From an uncultured Oscillospiraceae bacterium (lineage in GTDB: Bacteria > Bacillota > Clostridia > Oscillospirales > Oscillospiraceae), in the NCBI GenBank assembly GCA_910587255.1, contig CAJUKT010000074.1, forward strand, positions 1 through 22,591: DNA of 22,591 nt, in the 5' to 3' direction. Of this stretch, positions 1-6,953 are shown in pieces. The notes below the pieces were generated by a model that worked only from the letters and a program-made list of their open reading frames with translations, ran no database searches and had not been told where the DNA came from. The first letter of the stretch is position 1, and every line of letters begins with the position of its first letter. Both the position numbers and the translations under genes were made by a program.

Positions 1-990
1 CCCCAGCTTAACGCCTGGTATACTTGGCCGGACAAAACGCTGTATGACATCCTCACCCGACAGGAGTATTTGGGACATACCATCACAGCGAAAACCTACA
101 AGGTGTCCTATAAGTCCAAAAAGACACGGAAAAATCCAGAGGACAAGCGGTATTTCTTTCCCAACACCCACGAACCGTTGGTTGACGAGGAAACCTTTGC
201 CCTTGCTCAAAAGCGCATCGCCACCCGTCACCGGCCCACAAAATCGGAGGAAATCGACCTGTTTTCGGGGATGCTGTTCTGTGGGGACTGCGGCTACAAA
301 ATGTATCTTCAAAAGGGCGCCGGAACACCGGAGAGGAAGCACGCTTACACCTGTGGCAACTACCGCAACCGGGCCAGAAATGACTTTCTTTGCACAACGC
401 ATTACATCCGCAAACGTGTCTTGAAAGAACTTGTCCTTGCTGATTTACAGCGGGTTTTGGCCTATGTGAAGGAGCATGAGCAGGAGTTTGTTCGTACCGC
501 CTCCGAGTGTGGGGAGCAGGCCGCGCAAAAGGCCCTTGCCCAGCAGCGGAAAGAACTGGACAAGGCAGAACGCCGGATGGATGAACTTAATCTATTGTTC
601 CGCAAACTTTACGAGGACATGGCCTTGGGCCGCTTGTCGAATGAGCAGTTTGCGCTTCTGACCTCTGGCTATGAGGACGAGAAAGCGGCGCTGACGAAAC
701 GGGCGGCGGAACTGCGACAGGAGATTGACACCGCTACGGAGCGTGGGGCGGATGTGAAGCGATTTGTCGCCCTGGTGCGCCGGTACTCGGAGATCAGTGA
801 ACTGACCTATGAGAATGTCCATGAGTTTTTTGACCGCATTTTAGTCCACGAGTTGAACAGGGAAACCAACACACGGAAAATTGAGATTTTTTACAGCTTT
901 GTGGGCAAGGTAGACAGCGGCGATGAACCTACGGAAAGTACGTCTTATTTCCGGAAAATTGGCGCTGATGTCAAGAGTTTTGCCGTCTGA
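1..990 (+). CDS. Large serine recombinase, C-terminal part (5' end outside window)
   Basis: The frame is open from base 1, so the catalytic N-terminus lies to the left of the window; about 329 residues remain. In order they show the end of a Recombinase domain (WYTWPDKTLYDIL...EYLG), a zinc ribbon (CGDCGYKM, then YTCGNYRN and a later Cys), a Lys/Glu/Arg-rich coiled coil, and a C-terminal block ending in RKIEIFYSFVGKV that resembles DUF4368. This order is typical of TnpX/TndX-type recombinases of Tn4451 and Tn5397, which excise and insert elements through 2-bp crossovers. In Tn5397 tndX lies near one end of the element. Here the stop is followed 10 bp later by an inverted repeat and then by the break in another recombinase gene, so this protein is probably the recombinase of an element ending near position 1054. 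The family call is from recognition of motifs, not a search. Confidence 0.9.
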   Translation, partial: PQLNAWYTWPDKTLYDILTRQEYLGHTITAKTYKVSYKSKKTRKNPEDKRYFFPNTHEPLVDEETFALAQKRIATRHRPTKSEEIDLFSGMLFCGDCGYKMYLQKGAGTPERKHAYTCGNYRNRARNDFLCTTHYIRKRVLKELVLADLQRVLAYVKEHEQEFVRTASECGEQAAQKALAQQRKELDKAERRMDELNLLFRKLYEDMALGRLSNEQFALLTSGYEDEKAALTKRAAELRQEIDTATERGADVKRFVALVRRYSEISELTYENVHEFFDRILVHELNRETNTRKIEIFYSFVGKVDSGDEPTESTSYFRKIGADVKSFAV

Positions 991-1000
991 TAATACAAAA

Positions 1001-1054
1001 TGCTGGGGTAAGACAGCGCACCATCTTTTATGGCTACGCTATCTTACCCCAGCA
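1001..1054. repeat. Imperfect inverted repeat at a mobile-element boundary
   Basis: Arm 1 (1001-1020) begins TGCTGGGGTAAGA and arm 2 (1035-1054) ends TCTTACCCCAGCA. The first 13 bp are perfect and 18 of 20 bp match, with a 14-bp spacer. There is no T-tract, so it is not a normal intrinsic terminator. Arm 2 is exactly where the reading frame of the minus-strand recombinase loses similarity to its family, which suggests that the repeat is the end of the inserted element or its recombinase-binding site. Confidence 0.75.
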
Positions 1055-1239
1055 AAGTTGGTTCCGCTCCATCCGTCATCCACAAAAAACTGCAAATTTT
1101 TGAAGCGGTGCTGACGAGCGTATCCTTGAAGCAATTCCTTTTGGTTGACAATACTGTTGCTCTCACCCTCCCGCCCATCGTCCTGGGACAGACGGCAGTA
1201 GAGGGCTGTGATTCTGTTTTCCTTCGATTGCCTGCTCAC
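1039..1239 (-). pseudogene. Large serine recombinase, N-terminal fragment interrupted after ~62 residues
   Basis: This is the start of a resolvase catalytic domain: TALYCRLSQDD (catalytic Ser about residue 18), then EGESNSIVNQK and FFVDDGWSGTNF. Family members continue with a D/N-R-P motif and several hundred more residues. Here the frame instead reads AGVR and stops inside the inverted repeat at 1035-1054. The start is GTG at 1239, preceded by AAAGGAG at 5-bp spacing, and a good promoter lies upstream. The gene follows mobC, the relaxase and a TnpW-like gene on the same strand, the usual place for the recombinase of a Tn4451-like mobilizable element. I infer that it was the recombinase of the resident element and was split by insertion of a second element; the rest may lie beyond the left edge of the window. 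Confidence 0.85.
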
Positions 1240-1282
1240 GGTATCTCCTTTCCGACAATCGGATACGGTGTATTGCGAAATC

Positions 1283-1311
1283 AGTATACCATATCCCTGT
1301 CAATAATTCAA
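1283..1311 (-). promoter_or_regulatory. Sigma-A-type promoter for the interrupted recombinase
   Basis: On the minus strand TTGAAT (1306-1311) and TATACT (1283-1288) are separated by exactly 17 bp. The start codon GTG follows about 44 bp downstream, with a strong ribosome binding site in between. Confidence 0.6.
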
Positions 1312-1338
1312 CACTTTAAAGCGAGATCGCTTGGCTTT

Positions 1339-1611
1339 TTAGCCATCATCCGCAGTCCTCAATTTACAGCTGATCTGTTCCAGCAAAAATTCATCACTGT
1401 CCGGGTTGAAATGGCCCACCACCTCATACTCCGTGTGGCCGTCCTTCATCGTAAAGTCCATATCTGGCGGGATGCGGCAAAGGAGAAGCGGCTCCCGCCC
1501 TGTGTCCAAATCGAGTTCGTGACTTGCCATAATTTTCTCAATTTCGGGCCATTCAGCATCTAATCTGGCAATATAATCCTCAATTTTCGCTGTTTTTTCT
1601 TCTGCGGTCAT
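1339..1611 (-). CDS. Small TnpW-like mobile-element protein
   Basis: A 90-residue acidic protein. Its ATG overlaps the relaxase stop (ATGA), with AAGGAGAG 8 bp upstream, so it is translationally coupled to the relaxase and is very likely real. The C-terminal stretch TEYEVVGHFNPDSDEFLLEQI has the pattern T-x-Y-x-V-x-x-H-F...E-x-L that I associate with TnpW, a small protein of unknown role in Tn4451-type elements. The N-terminal half (residues 1-55, with DLDTGREPLLLCRIPPDMD) is longer than I would expect for TnpW. It sits between the relaxase and the recombinase. The TnpW assignment is tentative; no catalytic motif is visible. Confidence 0.7.
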   Translation of the reverse strand: MTAEEKTAKIEDYIARLDAEWPEIEKIMASHELDLDTGREPLLLCRIPPDMDFTMKDGHTEYEVVGHFNPDSDEFLLEQISCKLRTADDG

Positions 1612-2948
1612 CTGTATCGCTCTCCTTTCATCCAGGCTTGCGTCATCTGGCGATGCTGTTCCTCGTTGGCATAGACCATATCCATCGTGTCTTGGATTTT
1701 GGACGAGCGTTCCTCAACGCCGACATTCAGCTTCAATTTCTTGCGGCAAGCGGTAATTTGAGCGGTCACAGCCTGTTTTTCGGCTCGTAACCGTTCCTTT
1801 TCAGCCGGTGACGCTCTGCGGATTTTGTTCTGCAACTGCTTCCGTTGATTGGTCAGCTCGTCCATTTCGCCTTGGAGGGCTTCACGGGCTGAAAGAAGAT
1901 CGCCCAGTGTTTCAATGCGATTTTTCGCCAGATAATCCACCTGAGCGGTGATTTCGTCCAGCTTTCGTAATTCTTCCCGCATAAACGGGCTGGTGGGCTG
2001 ATAGGTTGTCCCCCTGGGCAAAATGCCAAGCTGGTACTCCCAATAAAGGAACAGCCGGTAAATGTGGAAGGTGCGCTGGAACGGTACATAGACCCGCAGT
2101 TCCTCCGGGAGTTCCGGGGCAAAATTGACGGTGGGACGCTTATTGCCGAAGCTGGCCCGTGCCCCCAGGCCGTGCCTGATGTTCTCCGGCGTCCACCGCT
2201 CGTCCAGGGTGTCCAGCCGGGTGAAGTGCTGGTATTGGGGCAGGCGTATCTTCCAATGCTTGCCCGTGAAGTCGGTGAGATACCCTTTGCGGCAGAGGTA
2301 CTTTTCCATCATTTCCACGGTTCGGCTTCCGTTCACAGCCTCCTGCACGTCCGCCCGATAAACATTGTAGCGGGTGGGTTTTCCGCTCTGCTCGTCCAGC
2401 CAGACGGGGCGACTGGGGGCTTTATGGCCATGCTCTATGACGGATAGCCCGTACTCCCGGCAAAGCCGGTCTGAGGTGTCCCGGAGCCGCTGCTGTTCAG
2501 CTTTTGAGTAGTTGTACTTTTTGCCGTCCCTGAAAGATACTGAATTGAAGCAAAAATGATTGTGCAGGTGGCCTTTGTCCAGGTGCGTGGTGACAATGAC
2601 CTGAAATTTATCGCCCCACATTTCCTGTGCCAGCTTCACACCGATCTCATGGCACCGCTCCGGGGTGACTTCACCCGGCTGGAAACTTTGATAGCCATGC
2701 CATGCGATATACTTGTCCTCTTTGCCATATCGCTGCTTGGTCAGGATCATCTGTCGGAGCGCCGTCTGCTTCAGGCAGTTGATGGCGGTGACAAAGGAGC
2801 CGTCTGCGGTTTTCTGTGGGTTCTGGATGTACGAAAACACATTGAAAAAATCTTCGGTGCCCTTGGGTACAGTTTTCTCCGGGTTCTCAACGTAGGCGAT
2901 CAGGTCACTGAGCCGACCCTTGATGTGCCATAGGCTGGTGGTCGCCAC
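1608..2948 (-). CDS. mobA: MOBP-type relaxase
   Basis: A relaxase/mobilization nuclease of 446 residues that should nick and bind the transfer origin so that the element can be carried by a co-resident conjugation system. Motif I contains the probable nicking tyrosine in LIAYVENPEKT (Tyr19). Motif III is a three-histidine metal site, THLDKGHLHNHF (His122, His127, His129/131). Residues from about 330 on are rich in Lys, Glu and Gln and look like a long coiled coil. I chose the GTG at 2948, six bases after the mobC stop, because this gives motif I at its usual distance from the N-terminus and GGAG lies in the end of mobC. The stop overlaps the next small gene by 4 bp. The protein appears intact even though the neighbouring recombinase is broken, so transfer in trans may still be possible. 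No type IV secretion genes are seen in the window. Confidence 0.9.
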   Translation of the reverse strand: MATTSLWHIKGRLSDLIAYVENPEKTVPKGTEDFFNVFSYIQNPQKTADGSFVTAINCLKQTALRQMILTKQRYGKEDKYIAWHGYQSFQPGEVTPERCHEIGVKLAQEMWGDKFQVIVTTHLDKGHLHNHFCFNSVSFRDGKKYNYSKAEQQRLRDTSDRLCREYGLSVIEHGHKAPSRPVWLDEQSGKPTRYNVYRADVQEAVNGSRTVEMMEKYLCRKGYLTDFTGKHWKIRLPQYQHFTRLDTLDERWTPENIRHGLGARASFGNKRPTVNFAPELPEELRVYVPFQRTFHIYRLFLYWEYQLGILPRGTTYQPTSPFMREELRKLDEITAQVDYLAKNRIETLGDLLSAREALQGEMDELTNQRKQLQNKIRRASPAEKERLRAEKQAVTAQITACRKKLKLNVGVEERSSKIQDTMDMVYANEEQHRQMTQAWMKGERYR

Positions 2949-2954
2949 GTCGCA

Positions 2955-3344
2955 TCACGCTCCATTCATCGCTTCCGCCGCAAGCGGCGAAAGCTCACCA
3001 TTCCGCGGATGCTCCTCTCCCCACAAAGCCAAAGAGCGGCTTTGCGGGGGCCCCATTTCCACCTCCTGCAACAGCAGAACGAGCCGTTCAATCCTGGAAC
3101 ATTCTTCCACCACTTCCGGGTAGTAGACCGCCAGCCGTTCCAGCTTATCGTGGATTTCATACAGGGCGTCCAGCAGTTCCCAAAACTCCGGCGGCTGCTT
3201 GGGCCTGGGCCGCTTGCCCAAGCAAATCTGCCGGAGATATTCGGATTGGGTCAGGCCGCACAGGGCGGCGTCATACTCCAGCTTGGTCTTTTCTTCGACC
3301 GTCAGTCGGATTTTCAGCCGTACTTTTTCATCGTTCGCACTCAA
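2955..3344 (-). CDS. mobC: MobC-like relaxosome accessory protein
   Basis: A 129-residue protein. Its N-terminal part, RLTVEEKTKLEYDAALCGLTQSEYLRQ, is a typical ribbon-helix-helix-like DNA-binding segment of MobC proteins; a helical region follows (WELLDALYEIHDKLERLA). MobC proteins bind next to the transfer origin and help the relaxase open the strands. The start is a TTG at 3344, with GGAGG 7 bp upstream; no ATG fits as well. The relaxase starts 6 bp after its stop. The last 35 residues (PPQSRSLALWGEEHP...) look disordered and are less typical. The 0.8 kb upstream is palindrome-rich, as expected for an oriT next to mobC. Confidence 0.85.
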   Translation of the reverse strand: MSANDEKVRLKIRLTVEEKTKLEYDAALCGLTQSEYLRQICLGKRPRPKQPPEFWELLDALYEIHDKLERLAVYYPEVVEECSRIERLVLLLQEVEMGPPQSRSLALWGEEHPRNGELSPLAAEAMNGA

Positions 3345-3571
3345 AATAATTCCTCCATTCTGTCAGATTTCCGCCGTGGGAGGGGGTATTCAGGGGTTTC
3401 CCCTGGGAATGGATTTTGCACCCTGGGGGGCGAAATCCGATGCTCGCTATCCCCGTGGACAGGGATAGTTCTGTTGCTCCTGGGTATGGGAAGCGGGCGG
3501 GGTCGGCTTCTTTCTGAGGAAGTGTGCTGAAAACATTTTCTCGCAGTTACGTTTGGCCCATCCCCATGTCT

Positions 3572-3641
3572 GGGCTATGGCATCATGGGTGATGCCATTC
3601 TCATAGATAGCCCGCACAAAATTGGCATCACCCGTGATGCC
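3572..3641. repeat. Two GGCATCA palindromes
   Basis: GGCATCAT-GG-GTGATGCC at 3579-3596 (7 of 8 pairs) and GGCATCAC-CC-GTGATGCC at 3624-3641 (perfect) lie 45 bp apart. The first is enclosed by a further pair, GGGCTAT at 3572-3578 and ATAGCCC at 3607-3613. Likely protein-binding sites or extruded hairpins in the oriT region. Confidence 0.7.
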
Positions 3642-3650
3642 ACGCAAAGG

Positions 3651-3777
3651 TGACGGCACATGACATCAAAAATGCCGTCATGATTCGGTTAAAGCCGATT
3701 AAGTGACGTCAATTTTGGCGCCACTTCTATTGGCGGAGTGAAATAGTGACGGCAAATAGGGTCATTTTTGCCGTCAC
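3651..3777. repeat. Two TGACGGCA / TGCCGTCA inverted-repeat pairs
   Basis: Pair 1: TGACGGCA 3651-3658 with TGCCGTCA 3673-3680. Pair 2: GTGACGGCAAA 3746-3756 with TTTGCCGTCAC 3767-3777, a perfect 11-bp stem with a 10-base loop. The same octamer in two pairs 96 bp apart, with TGACGTCA between them, suggests a repeated protein-binding site. Confidence 0.7.
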
Positions 3778-3908
3778 GCTGTATTGCCGATTGTCCTGAA
3801 TGACGTTCCTGCCCCTGTTCAGCAGCGTTATCTCGCTCACTCCCCGGTGGAGGTCATGGCGGAGTATCCCATTCAGACGGTCATTCAGTTGTCAAAAACA
3901 AAAAAGAA

Positions 3909-3973
3909 GCCGGTACATCAAAACCAGCCCCAGCAGAATTTTCGTTCCGCTGAAGCAAGTTTGATGTACCGGC
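3909..3973. repeat. Perfect 14-bp inverted repeat
   Basis: GCCGGTACATCAAA (3909-3922) and TTTGATGTACCGGC (3960-3973) enclose 37 bp. Read on the minus strand the repeat is followed by a T-rich run (TTCTTTTTTG), so it could terminate leftward transcription, although the loop is long for a terminator. It could also be a recombination or binding site. Confidence 0.6.
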
Positions 3974-4098
3974 CTTGTATTTCACAAGCGCCAAAAGGGA
4001 TGTGCTATATGTGTGATTCAGTTGGCCCACTTACATGGGAGTATAGTTTACAACACAGAACTGATGTTTGTCAATGGCATATCGGTGGATTTTATAGA

Positions 4099-4128
4099 TT
4101 GCTCTGGAAAAATGCGGCTTTGTATGGT
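4099..4128 (+). promoter_or_regulatory. Possible promoter of the MmeI-like gene
   Basis: TTGCTC (4099-4104), an 18-bp spacer, and TATGGT (4123-4128). The match is moderate; its value is mainly that it lies 35 bp before the start at 4163. Confidence 0.3.
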
Positions 4129-4162
4129 ATCCTGTAAAAAAAGCAACTGGGGGAATACCGCC

Positions 4163-6922
4163 ATGACAGATACACAGCGCCGCGCCGCCGCGAAACAGTT
4201 TGCTACCGATTGGCAGGGCAAAGGCTACGAGAAAGGCCACAGCCAGACCTTTTGGCTATCCCTGCTCCAAAAAGTCTACGGGGTGGAGGAGCCAGACAAG
4301 TTTATCACCTTTGAGGATCAGATCATGCTGGATCACACCAGCTTCATCGACGGCTTTATTCCGTCCACCCACGTCCTGATCGAACAGAAAAGCCTTGGGA
4401 AAGAGCTGAACAAGCCCATCAAGCAGTCCGACGGTTCCCTGCTGTCTCCGTTCCAGCAGGCCAAGCGGTATGCCGCCGAGCTGCCCTACTCCCAGCGGCC
4501 CCGGTGGATCGTCACCTGCAACTTTGCCGAGTTCTATGTCTATGACATGGAGCGTCCCACTGGCGACCCGGAGGTCATCAGGCTGTGCGACCTGGAAAAA
4601 GAATACTACCGCCTGCAATTCCTGGTGGACACTGGGGACACCAACATCAAAAAAGAGATGGAGGTCTCCCTGCAAGCGGGCGAGATCGTGGGCGTCCTCT
4701 ACGACGCCCTGCTGAAGCAGTACAAAGACCCGGAGGCCGAAGACACGCTGAAAAGCCTGAACGCCCTGTGCGTCCGGCTGGTGTTCTGCCTGTACGCCGA
4801 GGACGCCGGTATTTTCGGAAGCAAGAGTATGTTCCACGACTATCTCCGGGATATTCCCGCCAGCGGCGTCCGCAAAGCATTAGTGGAGCTGTTCCGAACC
4901 CTGGATCAAAAGCCAGAGCAGCGGGACAAGTATCTGGCAGATGACAACCCGGCGCTGGCGGCGTTCCCCTACGTCAACGGCGGCTTGTTCAGCGACGAAA
5001 ACATTGAAATTCCGCCCTTTACCGAGGAATTGAAAGCCCTCCTGCTGGAAAAGGCCAGCGGGGACTTTGACTGGTCGGCCATCAGTCCCACCATTTTCGG
5101 GGCGGTGTTTGAAAGCACCCTGAACCCGGACACCCGGCGCTCCGGCGGGATGCACTACACCAGCATTGAGAACATCCACAAGGTCATTGACCCGCTGTTC
5201 CTGGACGGCCTGCGCTCGGAGCTGGAGGAAATCAAGGAGATCGCCGTGGACAAGACCCGCAAGGCCAGACTGAGCGCATTTCAGGCAAAATTGGCGGGGC
5301 TGACTTTTCTTGATCCGGCCTGCGGCTCCGGCAATTTCCTGACGGAGACCTACCTGTCCCTGCGGAAGCTGGAAAACGAGGTCTTGCGGTGCTCCACCGA
5401 CCAAATCAGCATGGATATGGAGGGCATCATCCAGGTGTCCATCGGTCAGTTCTACGGCATTGAGATCAACGACTTCGCCGTGACCGTGGCAAAGACCGCC
5501 CTGTGGATCGCGGAGAGCCAGATGATGAAGGAGACCGAGGACGTGGTGCATATGTCCCTGGACTTCCTGCCGCTGAAATCCTACGCCAATATCACTGAGG
5601 GCAACGCCCTGCGGCTGGATTGGGAGAGCGTGGTGCCCAAGCACAAGCTGAATTATATCATGGGCAATCCGCCGTTTGTGGGATTTAAATTTGCAGACAA
5701 GGCACAGAAAACCGATATGCAGGAAGTTTTTTCAAACTCTATTAAACCAGCACTTTTAGATTACGTCTGTTGCTGGTATAAAAAAGCTGCTGAGTTTATC
5801 CAAGGAACGAACTGCGAAGTTGCTTTCGTCTCTACAAATTCTGTCACGCAAGGTCAGATGGCAGGCGATTTATGGACACTCCTTCTAAATAAGTATAATC
5901 TCATCATTAATTTTGCATGGCGCACATTTGTGTGGGCAAGCGAGTCAAGTAATATAGCCAATGTCCATGTGGTTATTATCGGCTTTGCTTGTTTTGCTCG
6001 CATGAATAAAGCTATTTACTCGAATGGAACAGCAAAAATTACACCTAACATTAGTCCTTACCTGATTGAAGGAGATAGTATTTTAATTACGAGTCGTAAG
6101 AAGCCGATTTGCGATGTGCCAGAAATTTCTATGGGCAACCAAGCAATGGATGGCGGGAATCTTATTATTGAAGAAGCGGATTATGATGATTTTATTGAGA
6201 AAGAGCCTGATGCCATTCCTTTTATTAAGCGATATATGATGGGATTTGAGTTTATCAATAATAAGAAGCGGTGGTGCCTGTGGTTAGTCAATTGTTCACC
6301 GGCACAACTGAGAAAAATGCCATATGTGGTAAAGAGGGTAAAGGCTGTGCAAGAAATGCGGGCTGCCAGCAGCGATCCTGGAGCAAGGAGAAAAGCGGAG
6401 ACCCCTACGCTATTTAGAGAGCAGAAGAATCCGACGGAATATATTGCAATACCAATCACATCATCACAACAGAGAAAATATATTCCTATGGGTTATCTTA
6501 ATGAAGAAACGATTGCTGGTAATACACTATTCATCATTGAAGATGCAACTTTGTATCACTTCGGCATTTTGACCTCGAATGTTCATATGGCGTGGATGAG
6601 AACAGTTGGGGCCAGAATGAAAAGCGATTACCGCTACTCCAAGGATGTTGTCTACAACAACTTCCCCTGGCCCACCCCCACCGACACGCAGAAGGCCAAG
6701 ATTGAACAGACCGCCCAGGCCATCCTGGACGCCCGGGCCCTCTACCCGGACTGCTCCCTTGCCGACCTCTACGATGAGATTGCCATGCCCCCGGAGCTGC
6801 GGAAGGCCCACCAGCAGAACGACCGGGCCGTCATGCAGGCGTATGGGTTCGACGTGGCGACTACCACTGAGACAAGCTGCGTGGCGGAATTGATGAGGAT
6901 GTATCAGAAACTGGTAGAATAA
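4163..6922 (+). CDS. MmeI-family (Type IIL) restriction-modification fusion enzyme
   Basis: A 919-residue single-chain enzyme, the length expected of MmeI-type proteins that combine nuclease, N6-adenine methyltransferase and target recognition. Residues 62-77 hold a PD-(D/E)xK-like site, IDGFIPSTHVLIEQKS, with Asp63, Glu74 and Lys76. A helical connector follows. SAM-binding motif I is FLDPACGSGNFL (Asp384 onward) and motif IV is NPPF at 502-505, the NPPY/F form of adenine methyltransferases. The recognition domain covers about 510-810, ending at GARMKSDYRYS and VYNNFPWP, which are conserved blocks of the family. The ATG at 4163 has GGGGGAA about 9 bp upstream; the 50 codons before it look non-coding. 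Bases about 5690-6620 are markedly AT-rich (30-42% GC in lines counted) against about 60% on both sides, so the recognition domain seems to have been exchanged. All key residues are present, so both activities are probably intact. Confidence 0.88.
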   Translation: MTDTQRRAAAKQFATDWQGKGYEKGHSQTFWLSLLQKVYGVEEPDKFITFEDQIMLDHTSFIDGFIPSTHVLIEQKSLGKELNKPIKQSDGSLLSPFQQAKRYAAELPYSQRPRWIVTCNFAEFYVYDMERPTGDPEVIRLCDLEKEYYRLQFLVDTGDTNIKKEMEVSLQAGEIVGVLYDALLKQYKDPEAEDTLKSLNALCVRLVFCLYAEDAGIFGSKSMFHDYLRDIPASGVRKALVELFRTLDQKPEQRDKYLADDNPALAAFPYVNGGLFSDENIEIPPFTEELKALLLEKASGDFDWSAISPTIFGAVFESTLNPDTRRSGGMHYTSIENIHKVIDPLFLDGLRSELEEIKEIAVDKTRKARLSAFQAKLAGLTFLDPACGSGNFLTETYLSLRKLENEVLRCSTDQISMDMEGIIQVSIGQFYGIEINDFAVTVAKTALWIAESQMMKETEDVVHMSLDFLPLKSYANITEGNALRLDWESVVPKHKLNYIMGNPPFVGFKFADKAQKTDMQEVFSNSIKPALLDYVCCWYKKAAEFIQGTNCEVAFVSTNSVTQGQMAGDLWTLLLNKYNLIINFAWRTFVWASESSNIANVHVVIIGFACFARMNKAIYSNGTAKITPNISPYLIEGDSILITSRKKPICDVPEISMGNQAMDGGNLIIEEADYDDFIEKEPDAIPFIKRYMMGFEFINNKKRWCLWLVNCSPAQLRKMPYVVKRVKAVQEMRAASSDPGARRKAETPTLFREQKNPTEYIAIPITSSQQRKYIPMGYLNEETIAGNTLFIIEDATLYHFGILTSNVHMAWMRTVGARMKSDYRYSKDVVYNNFPWPTPTDTQKAKIEQTAQAILDARALYPDCSLADLYDEIAMPPELRKAHQQNDRAVMQAYGFDVATTTETSCVAELMRMYQKLVE

Positions 6923-6953
6923 GGAGGGACTACATACGAGCAACGATTTTACT

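Larger units (their letters stand above)
3345..4162. other. Palindrome-rich intergenic region, probable oriT region
   Basis: About 0.8 kb lies between the divergent mobC and the MmeI-like gene with no convincing gene. From left to right it holds a small inverted repeat (CTATCCC 3447-3453 with GGGATAG 3462-3468), two GGCATCA-type 18-bp palindromes, two TGACGGCA/TGCCGTCA pairs, TGACGTCA at 3704-3711, a 14-bp inverted repeat at 3909-3973, and a weak promoter for the plus-strand gene. Location directly upstream of mobC and the density of inverted repeats suggest the transfer origin; the nick site cannot be placed from sequence alone. Short frames at 3447-3659 (minus) and 3784-4137 (plus) lack ribosome binding sites and recognisable domains. 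Confidence 0.5.

Noticed and set aside
1..1239. The two recombinase pieces as one gene broken by an invertible segment
   Set aside because: The C-terminal piece reads right and the N-terminal piece reads left, so an inversion could join them only if the inverted segment began exactly at the matching codon left of the window. The left piece is open to base 1 and that cannot be seen, so nested insertion is the simpler reading.
3447..3659. 70-codon minus-strand frame upstream of mobC
   Set aside because: GTG start without a ribosome binding site, and its sequence is largely produced by the palindromes (the repeated G-I-T-x-D-A). No family recognised.
4127..4134. TATCCTGT as an IncP-type nick site
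   Set aside because: The short consensus is expected by chance a few times in a window this size, and the site is not next to the inverted repeats near mobC.
3784..4137. 117-codon plus-strand frame before the MmeI-like gene
   Set aside because: It starts with TTG without a ribosome binding site, spans the 14-bp inverted repeat, and has no recognisable domain; possibly a gene remnant but not supportable.
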